Positions 1 to 6,406 of a stretch of DNA of 8,679 nt are shown one piece after another; the first letter of the stretch is position 1; the number at the start of each line of letters is the position of its first letter. The DNA lies in contig CAIWXY010000057.1 of assembly GCA_903916775.1 (NCBI GenBank), positions 1 to 8,679 of the forward strand, in the 5' to 3' direction. The stretch is from an uncultured Actinomycetes bacterium. Lineage in GTDB: Bacteria > Actinomycetota > Actinomycetes > Nanopelagicales > Nanopelagicaceae. The notes under the pieces were generated by a model. The model saw only the letters and a program-made list of their open reading frames with translations. It ran no database searches and was not told the DNA's origin. The position numbers and the translations under genes are program-made.

Positions 1-291
1 GAAGAAGCGCGTGTGACAGCTGATTCTTTAATTGCGCATGCCCGAGAAGAGGTCGCTCGTATGGTTGAGCAGACCGAAATCGTGAGCGCTGCTCGGACCG
101 AAGCGAGTCGAATCTTGGCTGAAGTGCAGGAGCAGGCGCGCATTGAGCGTGAAGAAATTGAAACGTATATTGATTCTCGTCTGGCAACCCTAGAAGTTAT
201 TTTGAACAAGACTCTTGATGTTGTTCAACGAGGTCGAGAGAAGCTCGCTGGCGTAGATGATAAGAATATTCTTGCTGAATTAGCAGATTAA
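1..291 (+). CDS. SepIVA/DivIVA-like coiled-coil cell-envelope protein, C-terminal part
   Basis: The frame is open from base 1 to the TAA at 289-291, so this is the end of a longer gene that starts upstream of the window; the GTG at 13 is probably internal because coding-like sequence (EEAR) precedes it. The visible 96 residues are highly charged and almost entirely predicted helix, with Ala/Glu/Arg-rich heptad-like sequence. They end in a segment around YIDSRLATLEVILNKTL and VQRGREKL that resembles the tail of actinobacterial DivIVA-domain proteins such as mycobacterial SepIVA (Rv2927c). That gene also lies directly upstream of the yceD homologue, which supports the call. In mycobacteria SepIVA is linked to septation and envelope growth; that role is transferred by homology and position only. 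The N-terminal DivIVA-type domain is outside the window, so a generic ATP-synthase-b-like coiled-coil protein cannot be excluded. It ends 10 bases before yceD, suggesting one transcript. Confidence 0.75.
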   Translation, partial: EEARVTADSLIAHAREEVARMVEQTEIVSAARTEASRILAEVQEQARIEREEIETYIDSRLATLEVILNKTLDVVQRGREKLAGVDDKNILAELAD

Positions 292-301
292 CGAGGCGAC
301 C

Positions 302-877
302 ATGACAACCTTTATTTTTAACGCCCACGACCTTCCAAGGCGTGCGGGCGAGATGCGCGAATACGAAATCACAATCGATGAGCATCCTGCAGTTGGAATC
401 CCACTCTTGGCTATACCTGCCGATGCGCCAATCGATGTCGATCTTCGACTTCAGGCAGTTGCGGAGGGTGTTCTGGTTTCCGGTGATGTGCGTGCCGAAG
501 CCGTAGGCGAATGCACACGATGTCTTGAACCCGTTAGCTTCGAGGTTGATGAAAGTTTCACCGAGCTTTACAACTATGAGATTGACTCCCGTCAGAAGAG
601 TGGCGGCAAGATTAATAAGGGCAAGAAGCCTCTTGAGGTCGAAGTTGGCGATGAGGATGAGCAGCTCTGGATGGAGGGTGATCTGATCGATCTTGAGGCT
701 CCCATCCGTGATGCCGTCATATTGACGATGCCCACCAACCCGCTCTGTAGCGAGGATTGCCAGGGGCTCTGCCCAGGGTGCGGTCAGAAGTGGGAAAACC
801 TGCCTGAAGACCACGAGCACTTGGTGAGCGATATTCGCTGGGCTGGCCTGGAGAATTGGTCCAGTCCTTCAGCATGA
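302..877 (+). CDS. yceD: YceD family (DUF177) metal-binding protein
   Basis: This 191-residue protein belongs to the YceD/DUF177 family, linked to 23S rRNA or large ribosomal subunit maturation in bacteria and plastids; the exact biochemical role is not settled. The family pattern is clear: an N-terminal beta-rich part (LPRRAGEMREYEITI), an ECTRCLEPV motif with C71 and C74, an acidic/lysine-rich middle (about 93-125), and a C-terminal cysteine cluster C149, C153, C157, C160 in C-x3-C-x3-C-x2-C spacing (GLCPGCG), likely metal binding. The GDLIDLEAPIRDAVILTMP stretch (126-144) is typical. ATG at 302 is preceded by GAGG at 293-296, five bases away. Sitting just upstream of rpmF (L32) is the usual arrangement in many bacteria and fits a ribosome-assembly role. 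Its stop overlaps a tiny hydrophobic ORF at 874-933. Family assignment is confident. Confidence 0.95.
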   Translation: MTTFIFNAHDLPRRAGEMREYEITIDEHPAVGIPLLAIPADAPIDVDLRLQAVAEGVLVSGDVRAEAVGECTRCLEPVSFEVDESFTELYNYEIDSRQKSGGKINKGKKPLEVEVGDEDEQLWMEGDLIDLEAPIRDAVILTMPTNPLCSEDCQGLCPGCGQKWENLPEDHEHLVSDIRWAGLENWSSPSA

Positions 878-933
878 TCACCCTCGTTTTGGCTATTTTG
901 GCCATTTGGGGGATACTTCTTCTCTTGCAGTAA
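874..933 (+). CDS. Possible 19-residue hydrophobic membrane mini-protein
   Basis: An ATG at 874 overlaps the yceD stop in an ATGA arrangement, the typical geometry for translational coupling. The frame reads MITLVLAILAIWGILLLLQ and stops at TAA 931-933. Nearly every residue is hydrophobic with no charge, enough for one membrane-spanning helix. No clear Shine-Dalgarno is visible, so expression would depend on ribosomes finishing yceD. The DNA includes three imperfect 9-base repeats (887-913, TTTTGGCTA/TTTTGGCCA/TTTGGGGGA), which could produce such a hydrophobic frame by chance. I do not recognise a family, and 19 codons is too short for coding statistics from one genome. It may be a real small protein, a non-functional coupled frame, or coincidence. 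Confidence 0.25.
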   Translation: MITLVLAILAIWGILLLLQ

Positions 934-942
934 CCCAGGTTC

Positions 943-972
943 TTGCAGCCAATTTAGCACCACCCATATATA
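943..972 (+). promoter_or_regulatory. Candidate sigma-70-type promoter for rpmF-rnc
   Basis: A -35-like TTGCAG (943-948) is separated by 18 bases from a -10-like TATATA (967-972), giving a predicted start near 979 and a short leader that contains the rpmF ribosome binding site AGGAG (983-987). A second TTGCAG lies at 925-930. The motif match is fair rather than strong, and chance occurrence is possible. Its placement in the only sizeable gap before a ribosomal protein gene is what makes it credible. Confidence 0.4.
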
Positions 973-994
973 GGCCGAAAATAGGAGTGAAACC

Positions 995-1168
995 ATGCCA
1001 GTCCCAAAGCGAAAGATGTCGCGTTCACGCACACGCTCACGCCGTAGCTCATGGAAGACAACTCCTGCAGCAACAACCCTTTGCGGTCAGTGCCAGCAGC
1101 CAAAGTTGCAGCACACAGCATGTCCAACATGCGGCACATACAACCGTCGCCAGGTTCTAGAGGTTTGA
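995..1168 (+). CDS. rpmF: Large ribosomal subunit protein bL32, zinc-ribbon form
   Basis: A 57-residue basic protein that begins MPVPKRKMSRSRTRSRRSSW, the characteristic L32 start, and continues with a zinc ribbon: C30-x2-C33 and C43-x2-C46 (LCGQC and CPTCG). L32 is part of the 50S subunit near the peptidyl-transferase side. Keeping all four cysteines marks the zinc-binding type; some actinobacteria also carry a cysteine-free paralogue used in zinc starvation. ATG 995 follows AGGAG at 983-987 with a 7-base spacer. The gene sits between yceD and rnc as in Streptomyces. Its last codons contain AGAGG (1159-1163), which appears to serve as the ribosome binding site for rnc. Identification is certain despite the short length. 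Confidence 0.97.
   Translation: MPVPKRKMSRSRTRSRRSSWKTTPAATTLCGQCQQPKLQHTACPTCGTYNRRQVLEV
1159..1163 (+). promoter_or_regulatory. Ribosome binding site supporting a CTG start for rnc
   Basis: AGAGG within the final codons of rpmF stands 6 bases before CTG at 1170, in frame with RNase III and one base after the rpmF stop. No other site with acceptable spacing serves the rnc frame upstream of its conserved region. It therefore decides the proposed start, although direct proof of CTG initiation is lacking. Confidence 0.45.
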
Positions 1169-1169
1169 T

Positions 1170-1874
1170 CTGAGCTCTCGCTCTGCACAGAATGATCTTA
1201 GAGATGGTTCGCTCTCTCTGAGATTAGGCATTTCGATATCACCGCAGTTGCTTGAACTCTCTTTAACCCACCGCTCATATGCATATGAGTCTGGTGGAAT
1301 CCCTACAAATGAACGCCTCGAATTTTTGGGCGATAGCGTTTTGGGATTAGTCATCACAGAAGAGCTTTATAAGCGTTTTCCAGATTTGGATGAGAGCAGA
1401 CTCTCTCCGCTTCGCTCAAGTGTGGTCAATACAAAAGCGCTGGCAGATCTGGCGCGAACATTAGATCTTGGTGCTCACCTACGAATTGGCAAGGGCGAAG
1501 AAACTACTGGTGGCCGAGATAAAAATTCCATCCTCGCTGATTCACTCGAAGCACTTATCGGTGCCATCTATTTAGAGCATGGGCTACCAGTTGCTCAGGT
1601 AAAACTTTTGGAGTGGCTCACACCGGTACTGAATGCAGCGTTAGTTCATGGTGGTGGGGTGGATGCGAAGAGTGCACTTCAGGAGCTAGCTGCTGCTCGT
1701 GGACTAGGAGTAGCGGAGTACGAGATTTCTGAGTCCGGGCCTGATCACAATAAAAGTTTCACGGCAGCTGTGATAATCAGTGGTGCCAAGTACCAACAAG
1801 GAGTTGGCAAGAGCAAGAGAGAGGCCGAACAAGTGGCTGCGCGTCTTGCCCTTGATATTCTCAAAGCAGAGTAA
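1170..1874 (+). CDS. rnc: Ribonuclease III (start codon unusual)
   Basis: RNase III cuts double-stranded RNA, releasing rRNA precursors and processing some mRNAs. The signature NERLEFLGDSVL is present (residues 47-58 counting CTG 1170 as 1), and the second metal-binding pair appears in ILADSLEALIGAIY (D124, E127). SVVNTKALADLAR lies between them. A C-terminal double-stranded RNA-binding domain starts near residue 165 (KSALQELAAARGLG) and includes GPDHNKSFTAAV and GVGKSKREAEQVAARLAL. Total length would be 234 residues, normal for the family. The start is the problem: the first in-frame ATG/GTG/TTG is TTG 1248, inside the conserved LLELSLTHRSYAYE helix and with no room for the usual L-x3-LGI segment, which is clearly encoded upstream (LRLGISISPQ). 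CTG 1170 with AGAGG is my preferred start. A conservative annotation would be 1248-1874. Gene identity is certain; only the 5' end is open. Confidence 0.93.
   Translation: MSSRSAQNDLRDGSLSLRLGISISPQLLELSLTHRSYAYESGGIPTNERLEFLGDSVLGLVITEELYKRFPDLDESRLSPLRSSVVNTKALADLARTLDLGAHLRIGKGEETTGGRDKNSILADSLEALIGAIYLEHGLPVAQVKLLEWLTPVLNAALVHGGGVDAKSALQELAAARGLGVAEYEISESGPDHNKSFTAAVIISGAKYQQGVGKSKREAEQVAARLALDILKAE
1197..1222 (+). repeat. Hairpin at the 5' end of rnc with a CT-repeat arm
   Basis: CTTAGAGA (1197-1204) can pair with TCTCTGAG (1215-1222) as an 8-base stem with one G-U pair and a 10-base loop. The right arm lies within a (CT)4 run (1212-1219). Such a stem near the start of rnc could be an RNase III target for self-regulation, as known in E. 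coli for its leader, but here that is only a suggestion; the stem is short and could be incidental. Confidence 0.3.
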
Positions 1875-1920
1875 CTCTCAACTACGAGTAAAGAGTTTTA
1901 AGAGCTCGGCATTTATAGCT

Positions 1921-1952
1921 TATGGGTGCTTTTTCGATAGGTTACACCCGTG
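1921..1952 (+). promoter_or_regulatory. Hairpin that can mask the smc start codon
   Basis: TATGGGTG (1921-1928) can pair with CACCCGTG (1945-1952) over 8 bases, six Watson-Crick and two G-U, enclosing a 16-base loop. The right arm includes the GTG start of smc (1950-1952), and the only SD-like AGG (1939-1941) is in the loop. If formed in the mRNA it would limit smc translation. This is visible complementarity; function is inferred. Confidence 0.35.
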
Positions 1953-4900
1953 TATTTAAAGAGCATGACCCTCAAGGGGTTTAAGTCCTTTGCTTCCTCG
2001 ACAACCCTTCTTCTCGAAGAGGGAATCACGTGCGTGGTGGGTCCCAACGGCTCTGGAAAATCTAACGTTGTTGATGCCCTCTCATGGGTGATGGGTGAAC
2101 AGGGCGCAAAGTCCCTTCGTGGCGGCAAGATGGAAGATGTCATCTTTGCGGGTACATCAGGTCGTGCACCACTAGGTCGCGCAGAAGTTTCGGTCACAAT
2201 TGATAATTCAGATGGTGTTCTTCCTATTGAATTTACTGAGGTAACAATCACTCGAATACTTTTCCGTAACGGAACAAGTGAATACCAACTCAATGGCGAG
2301 ACCACTCGTCTGCTTGATATTCAGGAATTGCTCAGTGATAGCGGTATCGGCCGCGAGATGCACGTCATTGTTGGCCAAGGCCAACTCGATGCAATTCTTT
2401 TGGCTAACCCAGAAGAGCGACGTGCATTTATCGAGGAAGCTGCCGGCGTTCTCAAGCATCGCAAGCGCAAAGAGAAAGCGCTTCGCAAACTAGATTCGAT
2501 GCAAGGCAATCTTGCACGCATTCAAGATTTAACTGTCGAACTCCGTCGCCAACTTAAACCATTGGGCAAGCAGGCCGAAGTAGCGCGCAAAGCTTCTATC
2601 ATTCAAAGCGATGCTAGAGATGCACGACTTCGTCTACTCGCAGATGACCTCATCTCATTGCGAGGAACTTTTGCAGCAGAAGTTGCGGATGAAACCTCGC
2701 TTCGTGGACGTCGCGATGTTGTTGAAGAGCAACTCAATACTGCAAGAGCGCGTGAAGTTGAACTCGACTCAATCTCCCTTCAAGAAAATCCACTTCTTGT
2801 CACCGCACAAGAAAACTACTATCGACTTACTGCTCAACGTGAAAAGTTTCGCGGAATTCAATCACTCTCATCTGAGCGAGCACGTTTTCTTTCAGAAGAA
2901 CGTGAAGAAGCTCGCGCGAATGGTCGCGATCCTGAGAGTATGGATGCCGAAGCTCTCACGCTGCGTGAGCAAGAAAAGGAACAAGCAGCTCAAGTTGAAG
3001 GCGCCAAAGCCAAACTTGCCGGAATTTCGGAAGAACTTCGCAATAGCGAATCGGCTCTTTCTCAGGAAGAGAGCAGGGTTGCTGCAGCGCTTCGAGCAGT
3101 CTCAGATCAACGTGAAGGCACGGCTCGTCAAGAGGGTCATATCAACGGACTCCGTGCACGCATCGATGCAACCGATGCCGAGCTAGCCCGCCTGGATTCT
3201 GCGCGCGTAGAAGCAGCAACACGCCTGATCGCGTTCAGAACAACATTTGCTGAACTCGAAGCAGAAATTGCAGGAGTAGATCGTTTTGAACCAGAACTCG
3301 ATTCTGTCTACGAAAAAGCTAAGAGCGAATTAGAGAAGCTTGTTGCAGAGCACACAGCGCTGCTTGAGCGCGAACAAAGCGCCGGACGAGATCGCGCTGG
3401 CCTTACCGCACGCTTGAGTGCCCTAGAAGAATCACTTCTCCATCGCGATGGCGGAGCAGCAATTTTGGAAGGTCGAGGTGGCGCAAGCAGTCGCGGTCGA
3501 CTCTCCGCATTGATTTCAGTTCGCGCAGGGTGGGAAGCTGCGGTTGCGGCGGCCCTTGGACCACTGGCTGAATCCATCGTTGTCTCAGATCTCTCCTCGG
3601 CTGTTCATGCTCTTGGCATGCTCAAGTCGGAAGCGGCGGGTCAATCCGAACTGCTCGTAGTCGATGGAGAATTTGGATCAGCCCGTTCAACTCCTGCTGG
3701 ACTCGAACCACTTTCTTCGCTCATTACATCAGATGGCTTGAGTTCAATGATTCAAGCCCTACTTGCTGGGGTCGTCGCAGTAAACGACCTAGAGGAAGCA
3801 CGCCGCGTTGTAGATGCAAATCCTGGCATTACTGCTGTTACGCGCGATGGTGATCTTGTTAGTCGCAATCGTGTTCGAGGCGGTTCTGCTGGAACAAATA
3901 GCGCAATTGAAATTTCATCTCTCATCGAACGCACGCGCACTGAACTCGAGAGCACGATTGCGACGTGCGATCAACTTAAATTTGAACTTGCTAAGGCGCA
4001 GAGCGCGTTAGAGGTTGCCCAGAAAGCTCATGATCTCGCACTTGCTGGACTCAACGAATCTGATGCCAAGATGTCAGGTCTTGCTGAGCAAATGGCAGTT
4101 GCTGGTCAAAACGTGAAGAGCGCTCAAGCGGAGCTCGACCGTTTGGCTGCCTCTATTGTGGCCGCAACAGAACAGCGCACTCACGACGAGAATGATTTGC
4201 AGAGTGCGATCGCACAATTTGAATCAACCGTTGTGCCAGAAGAGCCAGACACAAGTGCTCGTGAAGAGCTTCGCAACAAAGTAGCTGCGCTACGCACTTC
4301 ACAAGTGGATTCACGTCTGGAACTTCGCACACTCGAAGAGCGAGTTACTGCAATTGGTGCACGCGCAAAGGCGCTCGAGGTTGCCGCGCAGACAGAGCGC
4401 GACAATGCCGTAAAGGCAATCGCTCGCATGGAGCAACGCGCAATTGCGGCAAAGGCTGCGCAAGAGATTGCAGATTGTGCATATGAAGTGCTCATTCAGA
4501 TCGAAGTAACAATTGCTAAGGCCCTTGCCGAACGTGAGCGCCTAGAAGCTGCACGTTCTGACAGAGAAGGCGAGACACTCTCTATCCGCGGTCGCGTTCG
4601 CGAACTCACAACTGAGTTAGATCAACTCACTTCGAGTGTGCATCAAGATGAAATCGCACGTGCCGAACAACGGATGCGTATCGAACAGCTCGAAACTCGT
4701 GCTGTTGAGGAAATGGGCATTGATGTAGCCACCTTGATCTCTGAGTACGGTCCAGAAAATGATGTGCCAACTCTGATTGAAGATGAAGATGGCAATTTCA
4801 TTCCGGGAGACTTGATCCCTTATCGCCGTGATCAACAAGAAAAGCGATTGGCCCAGGCTGAACGCGGACTCACCATGCTGGGCAAGATCAACCCATTGGC

Positions 4901-5486
4901 TCTTGAGGAGTACAACGCACACGAAGAACGCCTGCGTTACTTGGCCGAACAGCTCGAAGATTTGAAGAAGACAAAGAAAGATCTACTGGACATCATCAAG
5001 GAAGTCGATGACAAGGTCGTCGAAATCTTTGCTCAGGCTTACCGAGATACTGAGCGCGAATTTAAGGCTATCTTTGCCCGATTGTTCCCAGGTGGCGAAG
5101 GTCGCTTAATTCTTACTGATCCACATAACATGATGCTTACAGGCGTTGATGTTGAAGCTCGCCCACCAGGAAAGCGCGTGAAGCGTCTTTCATTGCTCTC
5201 GGGTGGTGAACGCTCATTGGTTGCTGTCGCGATGCTCGTTGCGATCTTTAAAGCACGTCCAAGCCCGTTTTATGTCATGGATGAAGTTGAAGCTGCTTTG
5301 GATGACACCAACTTGGGGCGCCTGCTTAGTGTCTTTGAGGAGCTTCGCGAAAAGTCACAGCTCATCATCATCACTCACCAGAAGCGCACCATGGAGATTG
5401 CGGATGCTCTCTACGGTGTAACTATGCGTGGCGATGGCGTCTCAGAGGTAATCTCTCAACGCTTGCGTGAATCCGAGACCGTCTAA
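1950..5486 (+). CDS. smc: Chromosome segregation/condensation ATPase SMC
   Basis: At 1178 residues this is a full-length bacterial SMC, the coiled-coil ATPase that, with ScpA and ScpB, organises and helps segregate the chromosome by extruding DNA loops. Layout: N-terminal head with Walker A GPNGSGKS at 31-38 and Q-loop region VGQGQLDAIL from 141; long coiled coil from about 165 to 500; hinge about 516-645 (starting GRLSALISV, ending VRGGSAG); return coiled coil to about 1020; C-terminal head with LSGGE signature at 1083-1087 and Walker B FYVMDE at 1107-1112 followed by VEAALDD. The conserved LGKINPLALEEY (977-988) is present. GTG 1950 is chosen because MYLKSMTLKGFKSFA matches the family start exactly. 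The ribosome binding site is weak (AGG 1939-1941) and may be in a hairpin. scpA and scpB are not in the window. It follows rnc after only 75 bases; mutM, usually found between them in actinobacteria, is missing. Confidence 0.98.
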   Translation: MYLKSMTLKGFKSFASSTTLLLEEGITCVVGPNGSGKSNVVDALSWVMGEQGAKSLRGGKMEDVIFAGTSGRAPLGRAEVSVTIDNSDGVLPIEFTEVTITRILFRNGTSEYQLNGETTRLLDIQELLSDSGIGREMHVIVGQGQLDAILLANPEERRAFIEEAAGVLKHRKRKEKALRKLDSMQGNLARIQDLTVELRRQLKPLGKQAEVARKASIIQSDARDARLRLLADDLISLRGTFAAEVADETSLRGRRDVVEEQLNTARAREVELDSISLQENPLLVTAQENYYRLTAQREKFRGIQSLSSERARFLSEEREEARANGRDPESMDAEALTLREQEKEQAAQVEGAKAKLAGISEELRNSESALSQEESRVAAALRAVSDQREGTARQEGHINGLRARIDATDAELARLDSARVEAATRLIAFRTTFAELEAEIAGVDRFEPELDSVYEKAKSELEKLVAEHTALLEREQSAGRDRAGLTARLSALEESLLHRDGGAAILEGRGGASSRGRLSALISVRAGWEAAVAAALGPLAESIVVSDLSSAVHALGMLKSEAAGQSELLVVDGEFGSARSTPAGLEPLSSLITSDGLSSMIQALLAGVVAVNDLEEARRVVDANPGITAVTRDGDLVSRNRVRGGSAGTNSAIEISSLIERTRTELESTIATCDQLKFELAKAQSALEVAQKAHDLALAGLNESDAKMSGLAEQMAVAGQNVKSAQAELDRLAASIVAATEQRTHDENDLQSAIAQFESTVVPEEPDTSAREELRNKVAALRTSQVDSRLELRTLEERVTAIGARAKALEVAAQTERDNAVKAIARMEQRAIAAKAAQEIADCAYEVLIQIEVTIAKALAERERLEAARSDREGETLSIRGRVRELTTELDQLTSSVHQDEIARAEQRMRIEQLETRAVEEMGIDVATLISEYGPENDVPTLIEDEDGNFIPGDLIPYRRDQQEKRLAQAERGLTMLGKINPLALEEYNAHEERLRYLAEQLEDLKKTKKDLLDIIKEVDDKVVEIFAQAYRDTEREFKAIFARLFPGGEGRLILTDPHNMMLTGVDVEARPPGKRVKRLSLLSGGERSLVAVAMLVAIFKARPSPFYVMDEVEAALDDTNLGRLLSVFEELREKSQLIIITHQKRTMEIADALYGVTMRGDGVSEVISQRLRESETV

Positions 5487-5509
5487 CTTCTGATCGGTTT
5501 GGGGTAACT

Positions 5510-6364
5510 GTGGCCTTATTTTCTAAAATCTTTAACAAGCTGCGTAGCGCTGTCGCCGTAAGCAGTGCTGATTGGGATGAACTTCGCACAACGTTGATCG
5601 AAGCTGATCTGGGTGCGACTCTTACGGATTCACTTATCGAGATTGCCAAGCGAGAGAAAATTGATGAGTTGGAAGTCGCGCTTTCACGGGCGCTGCGATC
5701 GATGATGACAGATGCTGATCGCAGTCTTAGTTTTCATGCGGATCGACCAACTCTCGTCATGGTTGTCGGGGTTAATGGAACTGGCAAGACAACATCTGTA
5801 GCAAAATTGATGAACCAACTTAAATCTGATCAGAGAAAAGTTGTTGTTGCGGCAGCTGACACATTTCGTGCCGCGGCAATCGAACAACTTCAGACCTGGG
5901 GGAGTCGAATTGGCGTCGACGTTGTCGCAGGAAAGTTTCAAGGCGATCCCGCAGCTGTTGTCTTTGATGCTGTCTCGCGAGCTCAGGAGCAGAACGCCAA
6001 CTATTTAATCATCGACACTGCAGGTCGACTCCACACTCAATCTAATCTCATGGATGAATTAGCGAAGATCAAGCGAGTAGCAAGTAAGCATTCGCCAATT
6101 GATGAGGTGCTCTTGGTCGTCGATGCGACTACGGGTCAAAATGGAATCACCCAGGCCAAGAGCTTTATTGAAAGCGTTGGAGTAACGGGGCTGATCTTGA
6201 CCAAACTCGATGGTTCGGCAAAGGGTGGAATAGCCCTGGCCATCGAACGCGAGACCGGGATTCCCATTAAGTTTGTGGGGACAGGGGAGAGCGCAACCGA
6301 TTTTGCCCCCTTCAACCCCGATCGTTATATCCAGGGGCTGCTCGAGGAGTCAAGCGCTTCCTGA
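5510..6364 (+). CDS. ftsY: Signal recognition particle receptor FtsY, minimal NG form
   Basis: FtsY is the membrane-associated GTPase that receives ribosome-SRP complexes and passes membrane proteins to SecYEG. The 284 residues comprise an N domain helical bundle (about 1-75) and the G domain: G1 GVNGTGKTT (87-95), G2 DTFRAAA (117-123), G3 DTAGR (169-173), G4 TKLD (231-234) and the closing FVGTGE (255-260). DFAPFNPDRYIQGLL ends the protein in family style. GTG 5510 is the first canonical start in this frame after a stop at 5468, so the long acidic A domain or N-terminal membrane anchor seen in many actinobacterial FtsY proteins (around 400 residues) cannot be encoded. MALFSKIFNKLRSAV could form an amphipathic helix that contacts lipid directly. 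A GGGG at 5501-5504 is a modest ribosome binding site. It lies 23 bases after smc, so cotranscription is likely. FtsY and not Ffh, since no M domain follows. Confidence 0.97.
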   Translation: MALFSKIFNKLRSAVAVSSADWDELRTTLIEADLGATLTDSLIEIAKREKIDELEVALSRALRSMMTDADRSLSFHADRPTLVMVVGVNGTGKTTSVAKLMNQLKSDQRKVVVAAADTFRAAAIEQLQTWGSRIGVDVVAGKFQGDPAAVVFDAVSRAQEQNANYLIIDTAGRLHTQSNLMDELAKIKRVASKHSPIDEVLLVVDATTGQNGITQAKSFIESVGVTGLILTKLDGSAKGGIALAIERETGIPIKFVGTGESATDFAPFNPDRYIQGLLEESSAS

Positions 6365-6406
6365 GCGGCTCGGGAGCCTAAATCCGTGGGAATTCCCCGC
6401 ACTGGC

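Noticed and set aside
13..291. GTG at 13 as the true start of the first gene
   Set aside because: The frame is open to base 1 with coding-like residues and there is no ribosome site before 13, so the gene most likely begins upstream.
197..820. 207-codon open frame on the - strand
   Set aside because: It lies opposite yceD and the 5' neighbour, has no recognisable motifs, and yceD with its cysteine motifs is clearly the real gene.
1873..1900. Terminator-like AACTCT...AGAGTTTT after rnc
   Set aside because: Six-base A/T-containing stem with a 13-base loop and only four T; too weak to call a terminator.
1912..1921. TATAGC/TAGCTT as a promoter -10 for smc
   Set aside because: No acceptable -35 element at 16-18 bases upstream; A/T-rich matches of this sort are expected by chance.
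2611..3186. 191-codon + strand frame inside smc
   Set aside because: It overlaps the SMC coiled coil in another frame; composition is that of a shifted frame and no domain is visible.
4181..4495. 104-codon - strand frame rich in Ser/Ala/Arg
   Set aside because: Antisense of the SMC coiled coil; the low-complexity composition mirrors Glu/Ala/Arg codons on the coding strand.
6367..6397. Small inverted repeats after ftsY (GGCT-CGGG-AGCC and GGGAATTCCC)
   Set aside because: Stems are short and neither is followed by a T run, so intrinsic termination is not supported; chance palindromes are likely.
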